From: Helichrysum umbraculigerum
Lineage: Eukaryota; Streptophyta; Magnoliopsida; Asterales; Asteraceae
Assembly: GCA_949592205.1 (NCBI GenBank)
Contig: CATIUR010000006.1
Span: forward strand, 62,864,001 to 62,928,000
Length of the DNA stretch: 64,000 nucleotides
Direction: 5' to 3'
The notes below the pieces were generated by a model. That model did no database searches, was not told the DNA's origin, and saw nothing but the letters and a program-made list of their open reading frames with translations. Position numbers and translations under genes: made by a program. This document shows positions 23,770 through 35,249 of this stretch, piece by piece (within the stretch, counting starts at the first letter, position 1; each line of letters opens with the position of its first letter).

Positions 23770-24540
23770 TTTGTCACTGCATTTTGTTAAAATTATACTT
23801 ATGTTTACTAAATATTGTTCGTTTTTTTACTAGCAATATGTATTATACACATTATCCTTTTTCTACTGTATTTTATATATACAACTTGATCTAATGGATA
23901 TTACTTATTTTTTACTGCATTTTATGTTATACATAATCTATTTTGTACTGCATTTTGTTAAAAATAATACTGCATTTTGTTATTTTTACTGCATTTTGCA
24001 TATATTTCATTTATAACATATTGTTTGTTTTTCTTACTGTATTTTATATTGTACATATTATCCATTTTTACTGTATTTTGTATAAAAGTGTAATACGTAT
24101 TGTTGTTTTTACTGTATTTTACATATATTTCATTTGGTACATCTAATTTGCTTTTTACTGCATTTAATATTATACATAATCTATTTGTACTGCATTTTGT
24201 TATTTTTACTACATTTTGCATATATTGAATTTATTACATATTGTTTATTTTTTTAATGCATTTTATATTATACATATTATCTATTTGTACTGCGTTTTGT
24301 ATAAAAGTATACGATATATTGTTGTTTTTACTGCATTTTGCATTATTGACATATTATTCTCTTTTTACTGCATTTTATATTATACGTATTATCCATTTGT
24401 ACTGCATTTTGCTGTCGTCGTGTATAGAAGATGCAGTAAAATATATATATATATACAAGTTGTAGTTAAAATAATAATAATATACAAAATGTAGTGAAAA
24501 ACGCGTATAGTTTTATTTAAAATGCAGTAGAAAATGTATA
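23770..24540. repeat. Degenerate TACTGCATTTT tandem repeats (core of fold-back element)
   Basis: Units of about 25-45 bp built from TTTTTACTGCATTTTATATTATACATATTA-like segments recur about fifteen times, turning to the inverse orientation (AAATGCAGTA) after about 24430. The short ORFs on both strands here are by-products of the repeat. Confidence 0.8.
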
Positions 24541-26414
24541 CTATATATAATAAAAAAAATTTGGAAAAAACAAGAATTTGAAAAAAAAAAATATTCCGGT
24601 GGCTGGCGGCAGCCAGGTGATAGCAGCAGGTGGTGGTACGTGGGGTTTGGGAAAAAGAAGGTAGGAGGAAGAAGAAAAGAAAGTGGAGGGGTTAAAATGT
24701 AAAAATTAAAATAGTGTAAGGGGTGTGGGGTGAAATTTTTTGTTATGTTTTTTTTTTTAACTCTAACTCCTATTTTTTAAATAAATTACAAAAATATCAT
24801 CCCTTATGATCATTGATCATTCTCCTCAAATATCCCTTTCTCTATGATCCTCCACCGTTAATAAAAATCATTTTACTAATTAGTTTCGTTCTTCTACCAA
24901 AAACAATTAAAAGAAAGGGGGTGAAATTGAAATTGAAACAGCATAAAATATTTGTATGCACAAAAAAGAGTACACAAAAAGGACGTTGATGAACATACAA
25001 TTTGATGTATAAAGGTAGCTAGCTCTTTGCAGCACACTACACAAGCACCATATCGCACCTTTATATCATTAATTTGTGCTTTCTCTAGTGGGTTTTGTAG
25101 ATTGTGGGCCGGGGCATCCACACCCATTCCATATTCATTTATCATGATCATTAATCCAAAAAAAAAAAAAAAACTTGTTTATCAAGAAAATCAATTTAGT
25201 TATGTAAAATTAAAACCCCATATGAATTGAAGTAATTCTGATAAAAAAGTTCACCATATATATCTTCGAATTTGTTCAACTTCAATGGCACATGTCACAT
25301 CATTATATCCAAATTTAACTTTATAAATAGAAGTTAACTATGATACTCGGTCGTATATTGAATGGCCGGGTCGGGTATTAATTTGCACACCACAAAAACT
25401 ATTACTCACATTACTAAATCACGTTATCATTGGATATGGTACAACATATTTTGCGCATGATTGTGATGTACATATCATTTTTGTATAGTATATGGTTTAA
25501 AAATTAGCTCCAATAGTGAAAAAATGTACAAGTATTATTCAAATTAAGAAAATATGTTTGCTTAACTGCAATTTAAATAATATAAAATGAATTAAATAAT
25601 ATAAAATGTTCTTTTTTTTGTTTAATTATCAATTTACTGGTAAAGTTTGATTTCCATTAAATCCCCGAATATTTAACGAGTTTTAGATGTATATGAAACA
25701 ACAATTACATAAATGTATAGTTAGTTGTTTTAAACACAAATTTGTTTATTTATATGAGAATTGTCCATGCTAATTATAACGACTGATTCAAGGGAACGTG
25801 GTATCATGATTAACTTCTTTATGTTTTTAATTTTTCGTGTACAATATTATTCTAATGTTTGATTGAAAGTCCAAAACTTATTATAATCAATATATCCATT
25901 TTGTAGTTTTAAAATATATTAATCTTTTATGTAAGCTAAGTTATAACTATTTATGATAATGTGTGAGGAGAATCGATCGATATCAAATTATTTATTTATT
26001 TTGAAACAGTTTATACTTATATATCATTAAATAAAATAAATTCCACGTATCTTTAATTTATAGAGTTGAAGTCTTATATGTTTTTCTTGTCTTGATTTAA
26101 CCATAATACTATTCTTGCCTCATTCAAACACGTATAAAGGGGACTGTAATGTTGCGACGTATTTTGGGACAATTCTATTATTTTATCAAATTCTATAACG
26201 TGTTACAAATGTTGAGACATTAATTACTTATAAAATAATATCTTAATGGCGTTATAATAATAATATCAAAATGTTTTTACTGGATAACAATATAGTGATT
26301 ATTTAACCTTATCTTAGAAATTAATTACTTATAAAAAAACAAAATAAAAAACCACTTTTTGATTAAATATATAAAAGGAAACGAGCACCGCTAACTGGTT
26401 TTTTTTAATTACTA

Positions 26415-26611
26415 CTACCTCCGTCCCAAAATTATAGTCCATCTTTCCTTTTTGGGACGTCCCAAAATAATTGTCCACTTCACATTTCAACCAATAAGAA
26501 GAGAGTTTAGTGGGTGCAGATTCTATTTTAGTGGTTGAAAACTGTTGTGGTCCCACTTTTATTAAACTGCGTGCTTTTTGTTGGTGGACAATAATTTTGA
26601 GACGGAGGGAG
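26415..26611. mobile_element. Stowaway-type MITE
   Basis: The terminal inverted repeats CTACCTCCGTCCCAAAAT and ATTTTGAGACGGAGGGAG are flanked by TA target duplications, as expected for Tc1/mariner-derived Stowaway elements. An internal GGGACGTCCC palindrome lies near the left end. Confidence 0.88.
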
Positions 26612-27184
26612 TACTATTTTAACAGCTGATATACCTCACACGTTATTTACACGTAATATACATTATATACATATATTATGTACGTTTTTAATCCACAACT
26701 TATTGATTAATGGGATGTCATCCAACACCGCTAAGACAAAGACCAAACCAATTGATTAATGAGATTAATAAATTATTTACCTTGTATATTATATCAAGCT
26801 ATATATGTTTTGTTCATACTCCAAGTAAAAGAAGGTCGATCAAGTTGATGGTCATGCATGGTACGTTATGATCCTTATATACGAAAGACGCTGCGACAAG
26901 CATGTGTATGAAATATTATCATTATTACTCCGTATTATTTTTGATATATACTCCGTAATAAAATAAAAATTATAAAATAAGTAATAATGGATAAAAAGGA
27001 ATCTACACAATAACGAATATTATTGGTAGCTAGTGTCCAAATATTAACCGAAGATCAAAGCCACCTAATCATCATCATGAAATATATAAAATGATTCCAA
27101 AAGTTTAGTAACCATATATAAATTACATGCAATTTGTCTATTTAATTGATTAAAGCCACCTAAAAATGGTTATATGAGTTGGTA

Positions 27185-27383
27185 TTGTACAATGCTTTTT
27201 CTCTCCATACCATTTTAATTTACTTCCATACCATTTTTTGAATTAAAAAGTACAGAAAAGTACGGAAATAGTACAGAAAAAGTACAGAATGTAAGAAAAA
27301 GTGAAAGAATAAAGTACAGAAAAGTACAGAAACATTAATTTTAAAATAGATAAATGGTATGGAGAGTAGGGGCCATTGTACAA
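27185..27383. mobile_element. MITE with TTGTACAATG ends
   Basis: Inverted ends TTGTACAATG and CATTGTACAA enclose a second inverted pair CTCTCCATACCATTT / AAATGGTATGGAGAG. The core is several AAAGTACAGAAA repeats. No clear target duplication was seen. Confidence 0.7.
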
Positions 27384-28553
27384 ACTAACAGAAATTATTA
27401 TCTAGTTATGAAGGGTCCACATGATCATTATTGTTATCTAGGTGTACAAAAGTTTTGGTCGGTCTAATCGAATCAGAAACTGAATTCCAAAAGCTAATTA
27501 CATCTATGTAATTTGTATATATATTCTTTCGAATTAAAATGTACGAAGTTGAACATTATAATTCGTATCCTTGCGGTATTTCGTTCTTGATGTCCTCTCG
27601 ATATATCCAAATTAGGACGCTTAACAAATGGTGACGTTCGTGTATTAACATTCTAAACATACACGTTCAATTATACAACAAGTCGTAACATATGTGTTGC
27701 TAGAAAAACATAAGTTAGGCATGTGATGTATGATAAAAATGAACGAATTCAAGACACATTGTAATACTCTATATTATTAAAACACGCAAGCGACCCCTCG
27801 TTTAACTACGCAACATTTTCCCTTTATTCGTGTAACTAAATGTAATATATATATATATGCAAACACATGACTTATATTCATGTGCTTGTACTGTGTATGT
27901 ATGAATGTGTGTTAAAAAAGATTGAGAGGGAGAGTCCAAATGCAAAGAGAAAAACACTAAGCATTCAAAGACAGCCCAAATTAAGAAGACGAGGATATAA
28001 GAAATTATATTAATTAATTAATGGTTTAGACAGTGAGGATCCAATCAACACTATTCCTTCCTCTATATCTCTTATCTCCCATGGCCATCGAAGTATATAA
28101 ATAAAAATAAATTTATTAAAACTTATTAACATTTTATATATAATTATATATCACTTGTGAAGCAGCTGTCAATGTTACAAGAAAGCCATAAACTCACCCC
28201 ACCCCTCTCTTCTGATGATGTCCAGCAAATAATAGTTTGCAACTGTCGGATTCTCTCTCTCTCTCTCTCTCCACCACTCCATCTTTTTAATCCTTCCTAA
28301 AAAAATTTCCATATCATTTTATTATTAATATATAATATAATTTCCATTTCCATCAAACACAAACAACAACCTTTTGTCTTGCATTCATGGAAGTTGACGA
28401 TCAAAACCGAAACATAGCTGCTAGAAGATGGTTTTAATTCTGCATGAAGAATAATAACAATATATATAATTACTGATATTACTGATACTGATTGATCATC
28501 AAACTCAGCTCCTAACTACTTATACGTACAGTATAGGATCGATCGATCGATCA

Positions 28554-31500
28554 ATGGCAGGTTACCAACATTATCGATCTCCGTTTGGTGATACCACTTT
28601 AACAAAAGTGTTTGTAGGTGGACTTGCTTGGGAGACACAAACTGATGAAATGCGTACATATTTTCAACAATTTGGTGACATTCTTGAAGCTGTTATCATC
28701 ACTGATAAAATCACTGGCAAGTCTAAGGGTTATGGATTTGTAAGTTCTACCTTTTTTGTTTATTTCATTTACATTAATATCATATCTTCATATTCTTATT
28801 TTACTTTTACTTTTTTTTTTTTAATCTCGATTTTTCGTACGAAAAATGAGACCGATACGGTGATTCTTTTATCTCATTTCTCATAACTCAACAGTTATTT
28901 ATTTATTTTATTTTTTTTACAAGAATCCAACACATATAACTAGTTTCATATGAAATGTCAAGAACGATAGGTTAAAAAGTCATTCTCTCTATTTTGTTTT
29001 TTTTATAGATATATTGTTAAGAAAACATAATCCGTTAGTAATTAATGAGTTTTAGTAACCTTACATTGACAACTGTCATGCATGTTTTTATAATAAGAAG
29101 TTTATTATAAATGAGGGATAGGGAAACTTGAATCCATGATCTTGATTTGTATATATATACTACTATAATTAATCTTTTTGTAATATAACATGGACTTCCT
29201 TATATCAAAATAGGCCTACCTTTAGATATGCAACTATGTACTTTTTTCATATTTAAAATCTAAGTATGATAAGTAATACAGTACTTAGATAACAGGGAAA
29301 GTAAGGAAAATGACATTTGAGATACCATGTGAATAATAATATCCGACCTCTGACCTAATATATAATTGTTTTCTCATATCTATCTTCTTGTTAGAATGCT
29401 TAATAAAATTAAAATTGCCGTTCAAAAACAAATAAATCTTGACTAGTGACCTGAATAACCAGGTAACTTATCGAGACCCTGAATCCGCAAAACGGGCTTG
29501 TGAGGACCCGAACCCTATGATAGATGGGAGAAGAGCTAATTGTAATATCGCATCACTTGGTCGACCTCGGCCATCTCCTCAAGGTTGTTGTTACATTGTT
29601 TATATTGTTTTCTATATAAAACTAACTTATCTAACATGGTTGTTTGGATATGTCCTTTAACCTTTTGTGTTCCAATTCATATAAACGAGGTTTATGAACC
29701 CAAGATATAACTTAATTTATTTATAACTAATATAATATAATAGTCACTTATATTGTTATCTATTGAAAACATAGGTAGGAATCAAGGTGGCAATATTGCA
29801 TTTCAAGGAACAAATACAATGGGGCAAGGTGCATCATCATCATCATATGGTGGAGTGGCACAACCATCACTAGGTCACCCTCCGCCACCTCCTCCACCAC
29901 CACCACCATCCGTCATGTATCCGCCATATGGGTAAGTTAATATTATTTTATTATAAATTTTTTATAAAAATAAAATGGGTGAAAAAGTGAAGTCAAAAAA
30001 ACATTTATAAATTCTAGGACAGTTGGTCTTGACAGAAGAGAAGTGGGTGTGGGGGCATATATATATATAAGCATACATATGAGTTGGCATTACAAAAGTT
30101 TTGCCAGTGCTTAAAATGGCATACAGTGTTGACTTTTTTAATTATTACAAATATTCAATATGAGATTATAAATTTATAACATTTTTTAAATTATTATGAA
30201 AGTCATGGTATGCAAGTTAACATTAAATTAATTTAAATAATAACCAAACTTTAGATAATTATACGTGACATGTCATTATACCAAACCAATTCAAGGCAAC
30301 AATTATATCATTTTTATTGTTATAAATATTAGGTGCTGGCTAGTTAAATCATTCTGTAGGGTTTAAATTAAATTAACCTTTAAGTTAGATATTGAGTTCT
30401 GTACAAAGATAAGGTTTTATTATTATACTATTGTACAAGAAAGTATAGCTTTATTGCCAAGTTGGCTGCCATTGCAGGCTTACATAAAACTCCAGACAAC
30501 CTTCAGCTTTTACAGATTTTAAAAATGGTCCCATTTTCTTTTATTTTTAATTTAAGCATGAAAGTATACGAATACGTGATTCTAATTACTAGTATTTGGT
30601 TTAGAAAACTTCTGTCTATTCTTTGAATAGTAAACTCCATTACATTCTTTATGAGTAAGCTTTCGAGAGGCGGCTGCATTTTAAGGGCAAGGAGAAGCAG
30701 ACGATCTTAGCCGTTGAATTTTGTGATCAACGCCCCAAATTTGTTGTATCTTAGCAACAATACTGCATTTTACGTCAAAAGTATGTGTATGTAAAATGCA
30801 ATGTTGCAAATTTTAGCCGTTAATCACAGAAATCAACGCCTAAGATCGTTTGCCTCTTCTTTACTCAAAATGCAGTTGCCCTCTGATCCCACATCATTAT
30901 AAAAATAAAAGATACTTGTTCGGCTTTATAATTATGGAGATTTCATTTGTTTCAATCTTAAATATATACATTTTTAAACGCATTCTGATTATCTGATTAT
31001 TGAAAAATTATCGATGCAGATATGCAACATATGCACCGGATTATGCATACCAACAAGTAAGTTTCTTGTACATGGCGTTGTCATTTTTTTGCTAAAATTT
31101 TCTGCATATTCAGACATCAAGTGTATAAATTCCAGGAAGATGTAGTAAATACACACTTTTGGACCAGAGACATTTTTTTAATGCGTGTAATTATCGTACT
31201 CTCTTTGACTACGTTAATGTACTACATTGGTACAAATGAATTACAACAATTTAATTGTCATCTTTGTGAAAATAATTCAAATTTAATTAGTACTAATTCA
31301 TTAATTAGAATATATATATTGTTAAATATATTAAAGTTATACTCCATAAATAAAAATCAATTAGTAAGGAACTATGAAGTTGTACATATAGTAGTACCTT
31401 GCAAGTAAAGGGTAAGGAAAGTACAAGTGATAATAACATGAAATTGGGTGTGTTTAGCAGGCAATGTACAATCCAGCACTTCAGCAGCCATACTATCATC

Positions 31501-34500
31501 AAGTTTATGGGCCTACAGGTCCAACAGTGTCCACACCATATTATTATGCTCCCTCACCCAGAGGAACATTTGGTCAAGCGCAACGGATGCAAGGACCTCC
31601 TTATGTTTACTATCCTACGCCTCCTCAGTTGGACCCGTCAACATTCCCTGGCTATCTTACGCCACCTCCTCCCACTTTGTTACTCCCCACGAGGCATCCT
31701 CAACCTTTTCCTTCTCCCTCTCCCACGGGTAAGTTTTAACGTATATATCTCTCATCACCATCCATATGGACCATATATACATATATGATCATGATATTTT
31801 TATAACATTATGTGATAATATATATAGATATATACATATATATATATACCCTACGTATATATATAATAATGGTATATATAAATAAGTTAGGATATTGGTT
31901 TATAGTGCATATACAAGTGTTACAAACTTACAATCTATCAATTTTTATAGGAAAATGATAACAAGAGCCCTTAGGGCTTTCATTAAGGCTTTAAGACATG
32001 TATATAAAGTTGTAGGAAGACTATAACAATTTTTATGTCTCCTCCTCATGAATTTATGTTGACCCCTGAATTTCGGTTGAATGTACAATGATTAATGCAT
32101 TTAAGATTTTATTAAAGAGAGCCATAAGGGCTTCAATTAATAAAACCCATTTTTATATTATAAATTTTCATTTTTTTTACACGTTTGTTAGGTGCATGAA
32201 AGTATAAAAAGTTATACATTGTGAGTTTGTGACCCATGTTAGTACCAAATCATTTCAATAGATTTTTTGAAAAAACATTAAACGAATCCGGTTACTAGAG
32301 TCACTTTACCCTATCATTTCCCAATAATAGTGTTAAAATTTTACTATTATATACAAAAAATATATAGTAAAGGAGGATAGATTGGTAGATTTTATTTATC
32401 GTATTTATTAACTGATTGCATTATCATATACATAATGTCTTCAACGAGAATTGAACTCGAATCCACAACCTATTAGTTGATGGACTCGTCACATACTGCA
32501 TAATGACAATAGAAAATCACATACTATACAATACCTTGTTGCGTTACATACCCTAGCTAATAAAAGAAAGTTTATCTTATATTTGTATCTAATCAAACAA
32601 GTATGTTCTTGTAGTTGTAACAAAACTACAAGTATCCAATCTACAGTTAATTAGTCTCTATCTTCATTTCATCATATAGCCACCATATATTGGAATCGTG
32701 GAGCACCATTGGTTAACGAGGAATCCTGGCTAGATCCTACTAATAAATTAAGTGCAAGCTAAGTCCTTCAATGGACCCATGGTTGACTTAACATGTCTAT
32801 TGAGCTATACATGATATAATAGTTTGTTATTAATTACTAATAAAATAAAATTAAGATCAGATAAGATGATTTATGTAGCTTACGACATTAAAACCATATA
32901 TGTTGTATGTACCACCAATTGAGGATAGCAATGTTGTGCACAACTTATAGGGCCCGTGATGAACCTATACTGAATAATTGTGTTTACAGAAAACTTCAAG
33001 TTGACCCACTATAAGAACCCACTTGCTTTTTACAAGTTTATACATGCTACTCTTTCACCGTACAACATATATAAGGTTTCATATTAATACTTTTATTTCC
33101 AAAATGAAGAAAAACATTTAAGTTATGCAACACTTATTACATCAATCTTGAAGTACCATATTTTACTGTTTATACAGTTCACAAACAGCTTGTCATTGGG
33201 CCCGGCCAATTTCATGACCTTACATGTACATATATGTATACAACAAAAAATCATTCTTCAAAATAATTTACCATGTTACATATTCTCTTGCATATTTTTG
33301 ATGTGCACAAATCCTAAATAGCAATATATGCTCTTTCCTTTTTTGTTACTATGCATGACTCTTGTGTTTGTCCATACATGTCCCTTTAATCCTTTAATCA
33401 TGCGTTACGCGATTTACCTCTCTCATATTGACTGTCAGACCGATTGGTAGAGGACTTTCGCAGGGTCATTTTACTTCTTCTTTTATTACATGTCCTTGCA
33501 ATTGACCAGTAACATCATAAACAAATGTGATCTACACATTTTTGTTCACAAGCTTTGTCTTATAAATTAATAGTATATATTTTCACTAGCTTTAACTTTT
33601 TTATTTAACATCTACCTTTTAGATTTACATGTGTAGAAAAATAATCATGTGAAGATAGCATAGGGAATTCATGTACACTAAAATATAAAATAAATATATA
33701 GATGTATGTATGTATGTGGTAATGGTGGGGGTCCATAAGAACCATGTGAGATGAGCTGTAACTGTAAGGTGTGATGGTCATAGGCCCATAATGGGGTCAA
33801 TGGGAAAATGATGCCAGATGTACATAATGAGCTACTAAACCAAAAACAGTCAAACAGTTAGGAGTCCATGTGAATTCAAGATTCACTTGTTTGTGTTTAA
33901 GTGCATGTAGGGTGTGTTTCCTAAGGTTAAATTTGTCTTTTTGACTTACTTCCAATCTTAGATGAATATGATATTAAGCCACTTGTAAACAGCCACTACG
34001 TATATATTTTAACCATACAGAGAGAAGAGTTGTTTTCTAAAGATTCTATACAAGATCTATTTCAAGAGTCAAAATTCCTATCATACCCTTATCATAGTTA
34101 AAAATGTATGTTTTTTTTCGAACGGCAATGATTTTAAATAAACATGCTAGTAAGGAACTAGCAACGAAAATTTAATGTTACACAAGATTACATAGAGTAA
34201 TAGGATTGCAACACCAATTAACCCAACACGAATCAAATTTGTTCTCTCTACATTTTAACCAAATAAACGAGTTGGCAATGATATCATCTAGAATCTTTAC
34301 CGAGCTCGTCGTTATCCCTTGGGAGATTTTGTTATTTCTCGCTTTCCAAATCCAACTAATCGAACAAAGAATCACCGCATCAAACCTTTTCGCCAAATCA
34401 ACACCCAAATTTATTATTTAGTTGTCTGCCAGAGTTAAAAGCCAGTCGAGAGAGTGAGGAATAGTTGTGTGCATCCCCACCATTGTAGAATTCCAGCCCA

Positions 34501-35244
34501 AATTTCTCTTGAAAAAGCACACGTTGCAAATAAATGATTTTCTGACTCGATTTCATCATCACACAACGAGCATAAAATACTGTGAAGATCTACACCACGT
34601 TTGTCTAAGTTAAATCTTGTAGGCAACCGACGATTGAAAAGTCTCCAAACAAGAACATTATTCGTGATTGGCACAAGCTAGATAATTCCACCGGATCTTA
34701 GTACATGTACTTGGCTAACACTTAGAGTCAATCAGATAACGAAAATCAGAAACCGAATAAATTCCTGACTTTCCTAAAGACCAAAACACTTAGAGTTAAA
34801 AAAGTACGTATGTTAGCATTACATGTGACCACTTATCAATCGGGCATAACTCAAGTGGAACCCTCACGATAAATGCCTAAGCCCACATTTGTGGCCGACT
34901 AGTCATGGATTCAAATCCATGCTTCATCATATGTGGGTAATTTGTGGATATGTGATTTGCCCAACGTTAATGCTACTTGTGGGTGAGACGGACGCGTACC
35001 GTTGAATATTAGTACGGAGTCAGGAGTACCCTCCGAATTATCTTTTACATGTTACCACTTTACAATAATTGGCCACATATATAATTGAGTTGTACATTAT
35101 GAGTCAATGGTAGTACATTGTAATTCAAGGATGCATGTTTGACCATCTCTAAATGTGCTATTGCTTTCAGGTTCCCAGACTCCACAAAATACAACAAGTG
35201 AAACAGAAGGTGGTGCAGTAACATCAGAGAGTCCAAACACCTAA
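28554..35244 (+). CDS. RRM RNA-binding protein, ARP1/RBM24-like, six exons
   Basis: Exons are 28554-28739, 29463-29583, 29775-29931, 31020-31056, 31461-31728 and 35171-35244. All introns are GT-AG with matching phases, giving 280 residues. A single N-terminal RRM spans about residues 17-95, with RNP2 KVFVGGLAWE and RNP1 KSKGYGFVTY, split by intron 1 right after GYGF. The rest is low complexity: Ser/Gly-rich, a poly-Pro run, then a Tyr/Pro/Gln-rich segment (YATYAPDYAYQQ, QQPYYHQVYGP). The architecture and length match plant ARP1-type proteins (ABA-regulated RNA-binding protein) and animal RBM24/38, which bind mRNA. The start ATG opens MAGYQHYRSPFGDTT, usual for this group. The 3.4-kb last intron holds a MITE, a LINE fragment and a SINE. 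The last exon is only 74 bp, so correct splicing across this intron matters for the C-terminus. Confidence 0.9.
30662..30885. mobile_element. Fold-back MITE in intron 3 of the RRM gene
   Basis: The two halves are inverse copies, with GGCTGCATTTT, ACGATCTTAG and TTGTGATCAACG-type segments on the left matched by inverse counterparts on the right. A related but more decayed copy is visible at about 53850-54110. Confidence 0.7.
31945..32155. mobile_element. Probable MITE in intron 5 of the RRM gene
   Basis: The left part AAGAGCCCTTAGGGCTT and the right part GAGCCATAAGGGCTTCAATT are inverted relative to each other and flanked by further imperfect complementarity. The ends are not sharp. Confidence 0.5.
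34111..34793 (-). mobile_element. LINE (L1-type) 3' fragment in intron 5 of the RRM gene
   Basis: Minus-strand frames at 34674-34435 and 34408-34178 encode the zinc-binding domain found at the C-terminus of plant LINE reverse transcriptases: VWRLFNRRLPTRFNLDKRGV, LCSLCDDEIESENHLFATC and FSREIWAGIL. The frame is then broken before the C-terminal WKARNN segment. The element ends in a T-run on the plus strand (its poly-A). Flanks AGTTAAAAATGTATG (34096) and AGTTAAAAAAGTACGTATG (34794) may be a decayed target duplication. Confidence 0.78.
34835..35046 (+). mobile_element. tRNA-derived SINE in intron 5 of the RRM gene
   Basis: A polymerase III A box (ATAACTCAAGTGG, 34846-34858) and B box (GGATTCAAATCC, 34907-34918) lie at tRNA-like spacing. 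The element is flanked by 14-bp target duplications with one mismatch: ACATGTGACCACTT (34821-34834) and ACATGTTACCACTT (35047-35060). It ends in a T-rich tail about 125 bp before the last exon of the RRM gene. Confidence 0.85.
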
Positions 35245-35249
35245 AACTG

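Larger units (their letters stand above)
18125..24840. mobile_element. Fold-back element carrying nested insertions
   Basis: The left arm consists of 18190-18227, 18539-18584 and 23676-23740 once insertions are removed. It is matched in inverse orientation by about 24580-24745. Both arms contain ATTTT-A-CCCCTCCACTTTCTT, a CACC-rich stretch and a GCAGCC...CGG...CGGAAT segment flanking poly-A/T. Outer ends share TATTTTGAGGAGAA / TATTTGAGGAGAA. Without insertions the element is about 1.3 kb. Its centre is a degenerate TACTGCATTTT-type tandem repeat with no coding capacity. Limits are approximate. Confidence 0.7.
24880..28550. other. Intergenic, AT-rich, with MITEs; upstream of the RRM gene
   Basis: No gene is supported. 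Contents are two MITEs (26415-26611 and 27185-27383), a Helitron-like start TCTATATTATTAAAACACGC near 27770, and a CT microsatellite at about 28253-28272 in the likely 5' leader of the RRM gene. The ORFs in this stretch are short and of low quality. Confidence 0.5.

Noticed and set aside
23943..24494. Tyr/Ile/Phe-rich membrane-like ORFs
   Set aside because: They come from the TACTGCATTTTATATTATACATAT repeat, occur on both strands, and have no conserved motifs.
32440..32480. Possible third SINE or tRNA fragment (GAATTGAACTCGAATCC)
   Set aside because: A B-box-like motif on the minus strand, but no matching A box at proper spacing and no target duplication.
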